DNA of 47,269 nt from Gordonia araii NBRC 100433 (GCF_000241265.1 NZ_BAEE01000027.1:1-47269); one strand, 5' to 3'; positions 9,260-17,632 are shown, counted from the first letter of the stretch. The notes: a model not told the origin generated them from the letters alone. Numbers and translations are program-made.

Positions 9260-10117
9260 TCAGGCGGAGACGGGGGCCAAGCCGAGCTTGCCGGCCAGCT
9301 TCGCCAAGTAGCCCGACGCGCGTTCGACGGAGTCGTCCGGCAGCCCGTACAGCACGGTCGTCACGCCCAGGTCACGCCACTTCTCCAGCTTCTCCGGTAC
9401 GGGCTTGAAGTCGAGCACGACGATCTGCGGGTCGCCGTCTCGGCCGGCGTCGGACCAGATCTGCTTGAGCAGATCGACCGAACCCTCGATGTCGGTTTCG
9501 CCGGGAGTCGTGATCCAGCCGTCGGCGCTACGGGCGATCCACTTGAAGTTCTTCTCGTTGCCGGCCGCGCCGACCAGCACCGGGATGTGCGCCTGCGTCG
9601 ACTTCGGCCATGCCCAGCTGGGACCGAACTTCACGAACTCGCCGTCGAATTCGGCTTCTTCCTGCGTCCACAGGGCGCGCATCGCCTCGAGGTACTCGCG
9701 CAGCATCGTCCGCCGGCGCTTGGGCGGCACATTGTGGTCGGCCAGCTCGTCGAGATTCCAGCCGAACCCGACGCCGAGCGTGACGCGCCCACCGGAGATG
9801 TGGTCGAGGGTCGCAATGGTCTTCGCCAAGGTGATCGGGTCGGACTGCACGGGCAGTGCGACGGCGGTCGCCAACCGGATCCGCTCGGTCACCGCCGCGG
9901 CGGCGGCGAGGGTGGTCCACGGATCGAGCGTGCGCATGTAGCGGTCGTCGGGGAGTTCCGACGTGCCGGTTCCCGGGTGTGCGGCGTCGCGCCGGGTCGG
10001 GATATGACCGTGCTCGGGCACGTAGTACGACGCGAAGCCGGCCTGCTCGATCAACGGAGCCAGGACGTGCGGCGGCAATCCGCGGTCGCTGGTGAACTGC
10101 ACGATTCCGAACTCCAT
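9260..10117 (-). CDS. LLM-class (F420-type) oxidoreductase
   Basis: A 285-residue TIM-barrel luciferase-like monooxygenase. The N-terminus MEFGIVQFTSD, YYVPEHGHIP, DPWTTLAAAAAVTERIRLATAV, SGGRVTLGVGFGWN and RRRTMLREYLEAMRALW are textbook for the F420-dependent LLM subgroup of mycolata. The ATG at 10117 has an excellent AGGAGG upstream. A KstR-like palindrome (10154-10167) sits 36 nt upstream, which suggests induction with steroid catabolism. Likely a cytoplasmic F420H2-dependent redox enzyme; the substrate is unknown. YcaQ follows 52 nt downstream. Confidence 0.9.
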   Translation of the reverse strand: MEFGIVQFTSDRGLPPHVLAPLIEQAGFASYYVPEHGHIPTRRDAAHPGTGTSELPDDRYMRTLDPWTTLAAAAAVTERIRLATAVALPVQSDPITLAKTIATLDHISGGRVTLGVGFGWNLDELADHNVPPKRRRTMLREYLEAMRALWTQEEAEFDGEFVKFGPSWAWPKSTQAHIPVLVGAAGNEKNFKWIARSADGWITTPGETDIEGSVDLLKQIWSDAGRDGDPQIVVLDFKPVPEKLEKWRDLGVTTVLYGLPDDSVERASGYLAKLAGKLGLAPVSA

Positions 10118-10153
10118 CGGACGCCTCCTGGACAGGTGTCTAGTTCAGAAAAC

Positions 10154-10167
10154 TGTAACACGTTCTA
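10154..10167. promoter_or_regulatory. KstR-like operator (box 2)
   Basis: TGTAACACGTTCTA fits TnnAACnnGTTnnA, and the outer bases extend the symmetry (ACT...AGT, 10152-10169). It lies 36 nt upstream of the LLM oxidoreductase ATG on the minus strand. No other gene starts nearby, so its target is unambiguous if it is functional. Confidence 0.65.
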
Positions 10168-10183
10168 GTGCGAGTTGGCATGG

Positions 10184-10353
10184 GGTCTCGATACACCCTG
10201 CTCGGCTAGCGCCTCGCCGGCACTCGACCACCAAAACACCGACCGTCTTCCAATGGGCGGCCGTCCTCAATGGGCGACCGTCCTCAATGGGCGGCCGTCT
10301 TCAATGGGTGGTCGAGTGCCGACGGAGCTTGCGACGTCGGTGTATCGAGACCC
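10184..10353. repeat. Long imperfect inverted repeat, copy A, with 17-bp tandem core
   Basis: The arms run from GGTCTCGATACACC to ATCGAGACC; each arm also carries the CACTCGACCACC / GGTGGTCGAGTG pair. Between the arms a 17-bp unit (CAATGGGCGGCCGTCCT) is repeated three times plus a partial copy (10251-10314). The block is intergenic and opens several spurious reading frames that I do not regard as genes. Confidence 0.8.
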
Positions 10354-10360
10354 CCGCATC

Positions 10361-10380
10361 CCGAACATGCCGGCTCAGCG
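10361..10380. repeat. 20-bp direct repeat of the toroid gene 3' end
   Basis: CCGAACATGCCGGCTCAGCG occurs here and again at 10581-10600, where it overlaps the stop codon of the toroid gene (10595). Together with copies A and B this shows a tandem duplication with a period of about 220 bp. Confidence 0.75.
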
Positions 10381-10408
10381 GGCGCCTCACCAGGCGCTCG
10401 ACCCACCG

Positions 10409-10573
10409 GGTCTCGATACGCCGGCTCGGCTAGCGCCTCGCCGGCACTCGACCACCAAAAGACCGACCGCCTTCAAATGGGTTGCCGTCGTCAATGGGCG
10501 ACTGTCCTCAATGGGCGGCGGTCCTCAATGGGTGGTCGAGTGACCGCGACGAAGGAGCGGTTGTATCGAGACC
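10409..10573. repeat. Long imperfect inverted repeat, copy B, with 17-bp tandem core
   Basis: Same architecture as copy A, offset by 225 bp. Outer arms are GGTCTCGATACG and ATCGAGACC, and the 17-bp units lie at 10475-10538 (three plus a partial). The last 44 bases (10530-10573) recur in reverse complement at 36046-36089 with one mismatch, so this is a dispersed family. Confidence 0.8.
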
Positions 10574-10594
10574 ACGCAACCCGAACATGCCGGC

Positions 10595-11674
10595 TCAGCG
10601 GACGGGCGCCGCCTGGCGAACATCGCGGAAGACACCGTTTCCGCCGGAGCAGCGGCTCAGCGCGTCGACCGCCAGCACGACGGCGGCTGAGGTCCAGCAA
10701 CTCTTCTCGACCGGCCAGCGCTTGCCGTCGGCGTACACCAGCCCGGTCCAGTACGAGCCGTCCGGATCGCGCAGATGCCCGATGTCCTCGACGAGCGTGA
10801 CCGCCTCGTCGCGACGGCCGATCGCTTCCAGCGCCAAGGCCAGCTCGCTCGTCTCCGCGCCGGTCACCCACGGTCGGTGGTCGATGCAGCGGATGCCTTT
10901 GCCCTCGACGACGAATTCTTCCCAGCGCAAATCGATCAGCGCGTGGGCCGCATCGCCACGGACCGCGCCGCCCAGCACCGGGTAGTACCAGTCCATCGAG
11001 TGCGCCGACGGCTCGACGAAGACCCCCGGCACGACGCCGTCGGGTGCCGAGCCGACCTCGGCGAACACCGCGTCGAAGGCCCGCGCGAGCGCGGCTTGCG
11101 CCTTCGACCACCGGCTCGCCTCGGCGTCGGCGCCCATCTCCCGAGCGATGCTCACCGCGCAGTCCAACGACTGCAGGATGCTGGCGTTGCCGGTGAGCAG
11201 CGCCTCGTCGAACATGGCGAAACTCTGTCCGTCGGCGGCCCAGCGGAACGCGCCGTCGGCACGGGCGAACCGGCACACGAGATCGATCGCCGCCCGCACA
11301 GTCGGCCACATCTCGACGAGGAAATCGCGATCACCCGTCACGAGGCGGTGGTGCCACACACCGACGGCGATGTACGCGCAGAAGTTGCTGTCGATTCCGC
11401 CGTCGACGACCCGGCCCTGCCGGTACTCGATCGGCCACGATCCGTCCGGCCGCTGCTCGCGCGCCGACCACCGATACGCGGCAACGGCCTCGTCGACGAG
11501 GCCGGTCACCGATAGCGCCATCGCCGACTCGACGTGATCCCACGGATCGGTCTTGCCGCCGGGGAACCACGGCAGCGCGCCGGAGGGCTCCTGCATCGCG
11601 GCGATCGCGGCACCGGTGGCGGCGACCTGATCCGCAGTCAGGACGCCACGCAGCTCCGGAAGCTCGAAACCCAC
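10595..11674 (-). CDS. Alpha/alpha-toroid protein ('prenyltransferase/terpene cyclase-like')
   Basis: A 359-residue protein from GTG at 11674, two bases after the methyltransferase stop. It has a series of helical hairpins with W/D/G-rich turns: LPWFPGGKTDPWDHVESAMAL near residue 35, REQRPDGSWPIEY, GIDSNFCAYIAVGVW and DPDGSYWTGLVY. This is the (alpha/alpha)6 toroid fold shared by protein prenyltransferases, squalene cyclases and six-hairpin glycosidases. The DxDD motif of squalene-hopene cyclases is not seen, so cyclase activity is doubtful. It is the last gene of the fprB-led operon. Genomes usually label such genes 'prenyltransferase', which is a fold label and not a proven activity. Confidence 0.7.
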   Translation of the reverse strand: MGFELPELRGVLTADQVAATGAAIAAMQEPSGALPWFPGGKTDPWDHVESAMALSVTGLVDEAVAAYRWSAREQRPDGSWPIEYRQGRVVDGGIDSNFCAYIAVGVWHHRLVTGDRDFLVEMWPTVRAAIDLVCRFARADGAFRWAADGQSFAMFDEALLTGNASILQSLDCAVSIAREMGADAEASRWSKAQAALARAFDAVFAEVGSAPDGVVPGVFVEPSAHSMDWYYPVLGGAVRGDAAHALIDLRWEEFVVEGKGIRCIDHRPWVTGAETSELALALEAIGRRDEAVTLVEDIGHLRDPDGSYWTGLVYADGKRWPVEKSCWTSAAVVLAVDALSRCSGGNGVFRDVRQAAPVR

Positions 11675-11676
11675 TG

Positions 11677-12390
11677 TTAGAGCGGCTTTTCCAGGTACAG
11701 GATGACCGACTTGCCGATCACCGGGTTGAGCATCCGCTCGGCGGTGCGGGTCAGCGCGGGCGCCTTCATCATGTCCCAGACGAGCAGTTGGTGATAGCCG
11801 CGGACGAGCGGGTTGCGCTCGTTGTCGACGCCCACTGCGCACTTGATCCACCAGTACGGCGCGTGCAGCGCGTGCGCGTGGCCGGTGCCCGTGACCGTCA
11901 AACCCGCCGCGGTCAGCTTCGACGCCAGCTCCGAGGCGCGATAGATGCGGACGTGCCCGCCCTCCACCTCGTGATACTCGTCGCTCAGCGCCCAGCACAC
12001 CTTTTCCGGCCAGTACCGCGGGACGGTCACCGCGGCCCGGCCGCCCGGCTTGAGCACACGGACCATCTCGGCGATCGCCGCGTCGTCGGCCGGCACGTGC
12101 TCGAGGATCTCCGACATCAGCACGACGTCGAAGGAGTCGTCGCCGTACGGGAGGTGCAGCGCGTCGCCCACCTCCGCGCGGGCCTTCGCCGACGCGGGGA
12201 CCTGCTTTTCGGCGATCATCGCGTCGAACATCTCCCCGACGTCGCTCATGTCCGATTCGGACTGGTCGAATGCGATGACGTCGGCGCCGCGCCGGAACAT
12301 CTCGAACGAATGCCGGCCTTGACCGGCGCCGATGTCGATGGCGGCGGTATCGGGACCGACTCGAAGCCGGTCGAAGTCCACGGTCAGCAC
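11677..12390 (-). CDS. Class I SAM-dependent methyltransferase (Methyltransf_11 type)
   Basis: A 237-residue protein. The GTG at 12390 (VLTVDFDRL) shares its first G with the last base of the glycosyltransferase stop (TAGTG), which indicates translational coupling; the longer frame upstream is overlap only. SAM motif I is AIDIGAGQGRHSFE, then IAFDQSESD, VGDALHLPYGDDSFDVVLMSEILEHV (motif IV/post) and VRVLKPGGRAAVTVP. The C-terminal half has HAHALHAPYWWIKC, characteristic of the methyltransferases that accompany this glycosyltransferase in actinobacteria. Because it sits between a glycosyltransferase and the toroid protein, its acceptor is probably a glycolipid or isoprenoid-derived compound. 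That is inference. Confidence 0.85.
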   Translation of the reverse strand: MLTVDFDRLRVGPDTAAIDIGAGQGRHSFEMFRRGADVIAFDQSESDMSDVGEMFDAMIAEKQVPASAKARAEVGDALHLPYGDDSFDVVLMSEILEHVPADDAAIAEMVRVLKPGGRAAVTVPRYWPEKVCWALSDEYHEVEGGHVRIYRASELASKLTAAGLTVTGTGHAHALHAPYWWIKCAVGVDNERNPLVRGYHQLLVWDMMKAPALTRTAERMLNPVIGKSVILYLEKPL

Positions 12391-13691
12391 TAGCCTTCTC
12401 CTTCTCCGACGGCTGCGGCGCCGGCCTGGTCGATGGCGCGTTGGTACTGCGCGACGGTTTTCGCCGCGACGGCCGCCCAACTGAAGTTCTCCTCGACGCG
12501 CTTACGTGCCGCGGCGCCGAGTTCGGCGCGGGCCTGCTCGTCGTCGAGCAGCCGCAGCAGTTCCTGGGCGATGGCGCCGGAGTCGCGCGGCGGCACCAGT
12601 ACCGCGCCCGCGCCCTCCCCCTCGCCGACGACCTCGGGAATCGCCCCGGCGCGCGTCGCGATCAGCGGGGTGCCACAGCTCATCGCCTCGACGGCGGGTA
12701 ACGAGAACCCCTCGTACAGCGACGGCACGCAGGCGACTTCCGCCGTGGCGAGCAGTTCGGCGAGCTCCTCGTCGTCGATGCCGTTGACGACGCGGACGTG
12801 GTCGCGGATCGACAGCTGCTCGATGAGCCGCGCCGACGGTCCGGCCGGGTCCAGCTTGGACACCAGTGTCAGTTCGACGGGGCGTTCGGCGGCCACCTTG
12901 GCGATCGCCTCCAACAGGTAAGAGACGCCCTTGAGCGGCGCGTCGGCGCTGGCGACGCAGACGACGCGGCCGGGCACCCGGGCAGCCGTGCCGGATTCCC
13001 CTCGGTCCGCCCGACTGGGCGGCCGGAACAATTCGGTGTCGACGCCGAGCGGGATGGTCGCCAGCCGGCCGATCGGGATGTTGAACGCCTTGCGCGTATC
13101 GACCTCGCTGCTGCGAGACACGGTGAGCAGCACCGGGATTCGCCGCGCCACTCGCCCTTGCATGGCCAAGAACGAATGCCAGCGCGCCGCGGTGATCTTG
13201 CGCCACCCCTTGGCCGCCTTGACCGCCAGCGCGCGGTCGCGGGTGATCGGGTGATGGATGGTCGCGACGAGCGGAAAGCCCATCTTCGGCAGCCGCAGCA
13301 GACCGTAGCCGAGGCTCTGGTTGTCGTGAACGATGTCGAAGTCGCCGCGACGCTGCTCCAGCAGGCGCGCCACGCGCAGGCTGAACGTGAGCGGTTCGCC
13401 GAAGGCGGCGGTCCACATCTGCCCGACCTCGATCGCGTCGATCCAGTCGCGGTACTCGCCGAGCCGCGGGGTGCGGAACGGTTCGGGCTCGCCGTACAGG
13501 TCGAGACTGGGCACCTTCGTCAGACGCACACCGGCGTCGATCGCCGCCTGGTCGAGATCCGGATAGGGCTGGCCGGAGAAGATCTCGACGTCGTGACCGA
13601 GCAACGCGAGTTCTCGCGAAAGATGGCGCACGTAGACGCCTTGACCGCCGCAGTGGGGTTTGCTCCGGTAGGAGAGCAGCGCAATCCTCAC
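12390..13691 (-). CDS. GT4-family glycosyltransferase
   Basis: A 433-residue GT-B glycosyltransferase. The GTG at 13691 (VRIALLSYRSK) overlaps the fprB stop in a GTGA, so the true start is here and not at the longer open frame. The N-terminal acceptor domain has HCGGQGVYVRHLSREL, LFSGQPYPD-like IFSGQPYPDLD, and VHDNQSLGYG. The C-terminal donor domain has VDTELFRPP, VASADAPLKGVSYLLEA and the GT4 signature PSLYEGFSLPAVEAMSCGTPLIA (E-x7-E). It uses a nucleotide sugar on an unknown acceptor, probably at the cytoplasmic membrane face. It is the second gene in the operon behind fprB. Confidence 0.9.
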   Translation of the reverse strand: MRIALLSYRSKPHCGGQGVYVRHLSRELALLGHDVEIFSGQPYPDLDQAAIDAGVRLTKVPSLDLYGEPEPFRTPRLGEYRDWIDAIEVGQMWTAAFGEPLTFSLRVARLLEQRRGDFDIVHDNQSLGYGLLRLPKMGFPLVATIHHPITRDRALAVKAAKGWRKITAARWHSFLAMQGRVARRIPVLLTVSRSSEVDTRKAFNIPIGRLATIPLGVDTELFRPPSRADRGESGTAARVPGRVVCVASADAPLKGVSYLLEAIAKVAAERPVELTLVSKLDPAGPSARLIEQLSIRDHVRVVNGIDDEELAELLATAEVACVPSLYEGFSLPAVEAMSCGTPLIATRAGAIPEVVGEGEGAGAVLVPPRDSGAIAQELLRLLDDEQARAELGAAARKRVEENFSWAAVAAKTVAQYQRAIDQAGAAAVGEGEG

Positions 13692-15364
13692 GAGCCCGCC
13701 GCTTCCGCTGCCGCTTCGAGCGCGGAGACGTCGGTGATCTTGAGTCGCGGCCGGCCCGCCTCGCGGCCGGCCGACTTCTCTGCCGCATCGATGTTCTTCC
13801 ACCCGGCCAGGTCGATCAGGTTGGCGCCGCGCTCGACGATCAGCTTCTCGACCTCCTCGCGCGAGGCCGCCGGGTCGGTCAGCTTCTCGTCGATGAAGTC
13901 GGCGAGAACCGCCTCCGCGGTCTCCTCGCCGCACAGCCGGTTGCGCCCGATGCCGCCGGTCGCACCGCGCTTGATCCATCCGGTGACGTAGACGCCGGCC
14001 ATCGGCGAATCGCCGTCGAGGACGCGGCCGGCGTCGTTGGGGACGACGCCGCGCGCATCGTCGAACGGCAGATCGGGCACCGCCGCCGCGTGGCCCTTGT
14101 AGCCGATCGAGCGCAGCACCAGCCCGGTGTCGATGGTGTCGGTCTCGTCGGTCGGTGTGACCGAAACCCGTTCCGACTCTTCGTCATACGCGTTCTTCAC
14201 AATCGTCATCGACGCCACCTTATCGTCGCCGTCGAGCGATACCGGCGACGCGAGGAAGCGAAACACGATGCGCCGGTTACCTTCGGTGGCCGGTCGCTGC
14301 GAGAACTCCTGCGCCAGGCGCACTTTGGTCGCAACCGTCGAGTCGAGCTCATCGGAGTCGGCAGCGTCCTGCGACGCCGGGTCGAGCACGAGGTTGTCGG
14401 GGTCGATGATCACGTCGACGCCCTCGACGTCGCCGAGCGCGAGGAACTCGCTGTTGGTGTACGCCCCCTGCGCGACGCCGCGGCGGCCGAGGATCACGAC
14501 CTCGCGGATGTTCGACTCGCGCAGCTTCGCCAGTGCGTGCTCGGCGATGTCGGTTTTCGCCAGGTCGTCGGGATCGGTGACCAGGATGCGCGCCACGTCG
14601 AGAGCGACGTTGCCGTTGCCGACGACGACCGCCCGTTCACTGGACAGGTCGACGTCGAGGTCGGTGTAGTCGGGGTGACCGTTGTACCAGGCGACGAACT
14701 CGGTGGCCGAGATCGAACCGGGCAGGTCCTCGCCGGGAATGCCCAGGCGCCGGTCGGTGGCGGCGCCGACCGCGTAGACGACGGCGTGGTAGCGCTCCGC
14801 CAGCTCGGCGTGCGTGATGTCCTGCCCGACCTTCACATTGAGGAAATAGTTGAAGTTCTTCTTGTTGGCGGTCGAGGCGTAGCCGCGCTCGACGAGTTTG
14901 GTCGCCGGGTGGTCGGGTGCGACGCCGAAGCGGACCAGCCCGTGAGGCGTGGGCAGACGGTCGAAGACGTCGACCGTGACGGTCGGCTTCCGGACGAGGA
15001 CCTCGGCGGCGTACAGCGCGGCCGGGCCGGCGCCGACGATGGCAACGTGCAGGGGCTTGTCGGGCAGCGGCGGCGCCTTCTTCGGCGGCACGAGCCCGCC
15101 GTCGACGTCGTGATCCTTGTAGTAGTCGGCGTTGATCTGGAGGTAGGGCTCGTCTTTCGCCGCCAGCTGGTCGTCGGGGAAGATGGCCTCGACGGGGCAC
15201 TCGTCGATGCAGGCACCGCAATCGATGCAGGTCTCCGGGTCGATGTAGAGCTGCTCGGCGGTGAGAAACTCGGGCTCGTCGGGCGTGGGGTGGATACAGT
15301 TGACCGGACAGACGCTTACGCAGCTGCCATCGTTACAGCACGGCCGAGTGATAACGTGCGCCAT
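13688..15364 (-). CDS. fprB: Ferredoxin-fused ferredoxin--NADP+ reductase (FprB-like)
   Basis: A 558-residue protein. An N-terminal bacterial-type ferredoxin (residues 1-85) has Cys clusters in CCNDGSCVSVCPVNC and CIDCGACIDECPVE. An adrenodoxin-reductase-like flavoenzyme follows, with FAD motif VAIVGAGPAALYAAE near 108 and NADP motif VVVGNGNVALDVARIL near 245. This matches mycobacterial FprB, which moves electrons between NADPH and ferredoxin partners such as cytochromes P450. ATG at 15364; a KstR-like box lies 26 nt upstream, consistent with supply of electrons to steroid-degrading oxygenases. It is the first gene of a four-gene coupled operon, an unusual setting for fprB. Confidence 0.88.
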   Translation of the reverse strand: MAHVITRPCCNDGSCVSVCPVNCIHPTPDEPEFLTAEQLYIDPETCIDCGACIDECPVEAIFPDDQLAAKDEPYLQINADYYKDHDVDGGLVPPKKAPPLPDKPLHVAIVGAGPAALYAAEVLVRKPTVTVDVFDRLPTPHGLVRFGVAPDHPATKLVERGYASTANKKNFNYFLNVKVGQDITHAELAERYHAVVYAVGAATDRRLGIPGEDLPGSISATEFVAWYNGHPDYTDLDVDLSSERAVVVGNGNVALDVARILVTDPDDLAKTDIAEHALAKLRESNIREVVILGRRGVAQGAYTNSEFLALGDVEGVDVIIDPDNLVLDPASQDAADSDELDSTVATKVRLAQEFSQRPATEGNRRIVFRFLASPVSLDGDDKVASMTIVKNAYDEESERVSVTPTDETDTIDTGLVLRSIGYKGHAAAVPDLPFDDARGVVPNDAGRVLDGDSPMAGVYVTGWIKRGATGGIGRNRLCGEETAEAVLADFIDEKLTDPAASREEVEKLIVERGANLIDLAGWKNIDAAEKSAGREAGRPRLKITDVSALEAAAEAAGS

Positions 15365-15390
15365 CTGGTGATACCTCGCGGATCGTCAGG

Positions 15391-15404
15391 TAGAACGTGT
15401 TCTA
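15391..15404. promoter_or_regulatory. KstR-like operator (box 3)
   Basis: TAGAACGTGTTCTA is the best of the three boxes, identical in form to mycobacterial KstR sites (TnnAACnnGTTnnA). It lies 26 nt upstream of fprB (-) and 49 nt upstream of the thioesterase GTG (+), so it could control either or both. Confidence 0.75.
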
Positions 15405-15453
15405 GTTCACTAACTCTAGCGCACGGATGACGGCCTATCCACAAGGGAGATAC

Positions 15454-16272
15454 GTGTCCGACACCCCCACGCCGCCACAGCCGTTGGCCGATCGACCCGA
15501 CAACGCCAGATACTTCGAAGCGCAGTACCGCGTCCGCACCGGTGACATCGACCAGGACATGCGCGTCCGCCTCGACGCGGTGGCCCGCTTCCTGCAGGAC
15601 GTCGCCAACGACAACATCGAGGCGACCGAGTTCTGGGAGACCGACCCGTACTGGATCGTGCGGCGGACGGTCGTGGACGTCATCTCCCCGATCACCTGGC
15701 CGGCGACCATCACCGCCCAGCGCTGGTGCGGCGCGCTTTCAACCCGCTGGACCAACATGCGCGTCCGGTTCACGGCCAAGCACGAGACCAACATGTTCAA
15801 CCCCGACGAGCGGCCCGACGGGCTGATCGAGACGGAGGCCTTCTGGATCCTCGTCAACGACCAGGGCATCCCGACCCGACTGTCCGACGAGGCGTTCGAG
15901 ATGCTGAGCCAAATGACCACCGAGCACCGGCTGCGCTGGAAGGCGATGAACCCGGTCAAGGCGCCCGACGCCGGCAGCGAACCCGACCGCGAGCACGTGC
16001 TGCGCGCCGTCGACTACGACCCGTTCAAGCACCTCAACAACGCCGCATACCTGGCGGTGCTGGAGGACGAGGTGCTGGCGCATCCCGAATTGATCGAGGG
16101 CCCGCACCGGATGGTCATCGAATACCTGCGGCCGATCGAGCCCGGGGCCTCGCTGACGATCCGCCGCCTCCGCGACGGCGACACCCTCACCCTCTGGCTC
16201 TTGCTCCACGACGAGGAGGGCGACGGCAAGCAGGTGGCCGCCACCATCTCGCTCGGCCCCCTGCCGACGTGA
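15454..16272 (+). CDS. Acyl-ACP thioesterase-like double-hotdog protein
   Basis: A 272-residue protein. GTG at 15454 has GGGAGA six bases upstream; an in-frame ATG at 15427 lacks an RBS. The N-terminal hotdog contains FEAQYRVRTGDIDQDMRVRLDAVARFLQDVA, where the buried Asp/Asn region is typical, and PYWIVRRTVVDV. The C-terminal half has AVDYDPFKHLNNAAYLAVLED, the second hotdog of acyl-ACP thioesterases (PF01643-like). It should release fatty acids from acyl-ACP or acyl-CoA. It is coupled to the downstream protease by a GTGA overlap, and a KstR-like box lies upstream. Confidence 0.85.
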   Translation: MSDTPTPPQPLADRPDNARYFEAQYRVRTGDIDQDMRVRLDAVARFLQDVANDNIEATEFWETDPYWIVRRTVVDVISPITWPATITAQRWCGALSTRWTNMRVRFTAKHETNMFNPDERPDGLIETEAFWILVNDQGIPTRLSDEAFEMLSQMTTEHRLRWKAMNPVKAPDAGSEPDREHVLRAVDYDPFKHLNNAAYLAVLEDEVLAHPELIEGPHRMVIEYLRPIEPGASLTIRRLRDGDTLTLWLLLHDEEGDGKQVAATISLGPLPT

Positions 16273-17048
16273 CCGCGCCCACGACCTCCGAGGCACTCAA
16301 GAAGGTCCGGCCCGGACCGGTCTTCCTCGGCCTGCTCCTCGTCGCGGGAGCCGGCCTGTACCTCTTGGCGCAGAGCGGATCCGAGCGCACCGCGCTCGCG
16401 ATCACCGGCGCGGTTCTGTTCGTGCTGGCCGGCTGGGTGATCTCGCTGTCGCTGCATGAGTTCGCGCACGCGTTCACCGCGTACCGGTTCGGCGACACCT
16501 CGGTCGACACCCGCGGCTACCTCACGCTCAACCCGTTGAAGTACACCCATCCCGGGCTGTCGATCGGCCTACCGCTGCTGATCATCCTCATGGGCGGCAT
16601 CGGCTTCCCCGGCGGCGCGGTCTATCTCCATACTCAGGGCTTCACCAAGATGCAGCGCACGCGCGTCTCGCTGGCCGGCCCCGCCACGAATCTCGTGCTG
16701 GGCGTCGCGCTGCTGGCCGTCGCACGACTGGTGGACGCCGACGAGCACCGCAACCTGGCGGGTGCGCTGGTCATGCTCGCCTTCCTGCAGATCACCGCGA
16801 CCGTGCTCAACATCCTTCCGGTCCCGGGATTCGACGGCTACGGCGCGATCGAGCCATGGCTCCCCGACGACATCCGCGCGACCGCCGACAAGATCGCGCC
16901 GTACGGGTTTCTGCTGATCTTCGCGCTGCTCTTCGTCCCCGCGCTCAACCGGGCATTCTTCGACGTGGTGTTCGGCCTCGTCGACCTGTCCGGTCTGCCC
17001 CGCTGGCTGATCAGCTACGGCTGGAACCTCTTCGTATTCTGGCGCTGA
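16269..17048 (+). CDS. Site-2 protease family (M50) membrane metalloprotease
   Basis: A 259-residue membrane protein whose GTG overlaps the thioesterase stop (GTGA). The first helix is near residue 18-36. The zinc motif SLHEFAHAF (HExxH) sits in the second helix near residue 62, followed by GDTSVDTRGYLTLNP. The third ligand motif NILPVPGFDGYGAIEP lies near 190. At least five hydrophobic segments are visible. It belongs to the compact group 1/3-like site-2 proteases without a PDZ domain. These cleave substrates within the membrane; the target is unknown. TetR debris follows 19 bp downstream. Confidence 0.9.
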   Translation: MTAPTTSEALKKVRPGPVFLGLLLVAGAGLYLLAQSGSERTALAITGAVLFVLAGWVISLSLHEFAHAFTAYRFGDTSVDTRGYLTLNPLKYTHPGLSIGLPLLIILMGGIGFPGGAVYLHTQGFTKMQRTRVSLAGPATNLVLGVALLAVARLVDADEHRNLAGALVMLAFLQITATVLNILPVPGFDGYGAIEPWLPDDIRATADKIAPYGFLLIFALLFVPALNRAFFDVVFGLVDLSGLPRWLISYGWNLFVFWR

Positions 17049-17067
17049 CGCATCCGAAGGAGCGCTC

Positions 17068-17632
17068 ATGGCTTCACGAGAAGACCTCATCGCGACGACG
17101 ATCGAACTCGTCCGGCGTCAAGGAGTGGCCGGCACGGGCATCGCCGACATCATCGAACACAGCGGCCGATCGCGGCGGACGATCTATCTGAATTTTCCCG
17201 GCGGCAAGGCCGAACTCGTCGCTGCCGCCACCGACGTCGCAGGGCGTCGGTCAGCCGCTCTGATCGCTTCGATCATCGATCGCACCGCGAACCTGACCGA
17301 GGTCCCCGGCCTCGTTCTGGCCTGGCGGAAGGACGCCCTGCGATCGTCCGGTTTCCGAACGGGCTGCCCGATCGCCGCGGCCGCCGTCGGCGGCACGGAC
17401 GCGCCGCTCGCCGCGAGAACCGCCGGTAAAGCCTTCGAGTCGTGGATCGCCCTGCTCGCCGACGCACTCGTCGAGCGCGGCGGTCTGGACCGCACGGCCG
17501 CCCGGGCGCGCCACCGCCATGATTGCCGCGATCGAAGGGGCGGTCATCGTGGCGACCGCCATGGAGTCGACGCAACCTCTCGACGACGTCGAGGCCGTCA
17601 TGGAGGATTTCTTCCTCACCTTCTCGACGAAC
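17068..17632 (+). pseudogene. TetR-family regulator, frameshifted and fused to the next remnant
   Basis: An ATG with RBS GGAG starts MASREDLIATTIELVRRQGVAGTG, then IADIIEHSGRSRRTIYLNFPGGKAEL, a clear TetR helix-turn-helix of the LmrA/YxaF group. The ligand domain follows (FRTGCPIAAAAVGG). Near 17505 one extra base in GGGCGCGCC shifts the frame; the sequence resumes as ATAMIAAIEGAVIVATAMEST and EAVMEDFF. Its end runs straight into a Ddn-like domain without a stop, so the native C-terminus is also gone. It may once have controlled mmpS-mmpL or the neighbouring oxidoreductase. Confidence 0.75.

Noticed and set aside
10251..10538. Possible CRISPR array
   Set aside because: Repeats are 17 bp, contiguous, without unique spacers, and lie inside an inverted repeat; no cas genes.
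10170..10800. Plus-strand frames with repeated MGGRPQW-like peptides
   Set aside because: They translate the 17-bp tandem repeats and the antisense of the toroid gene end; no start signal.
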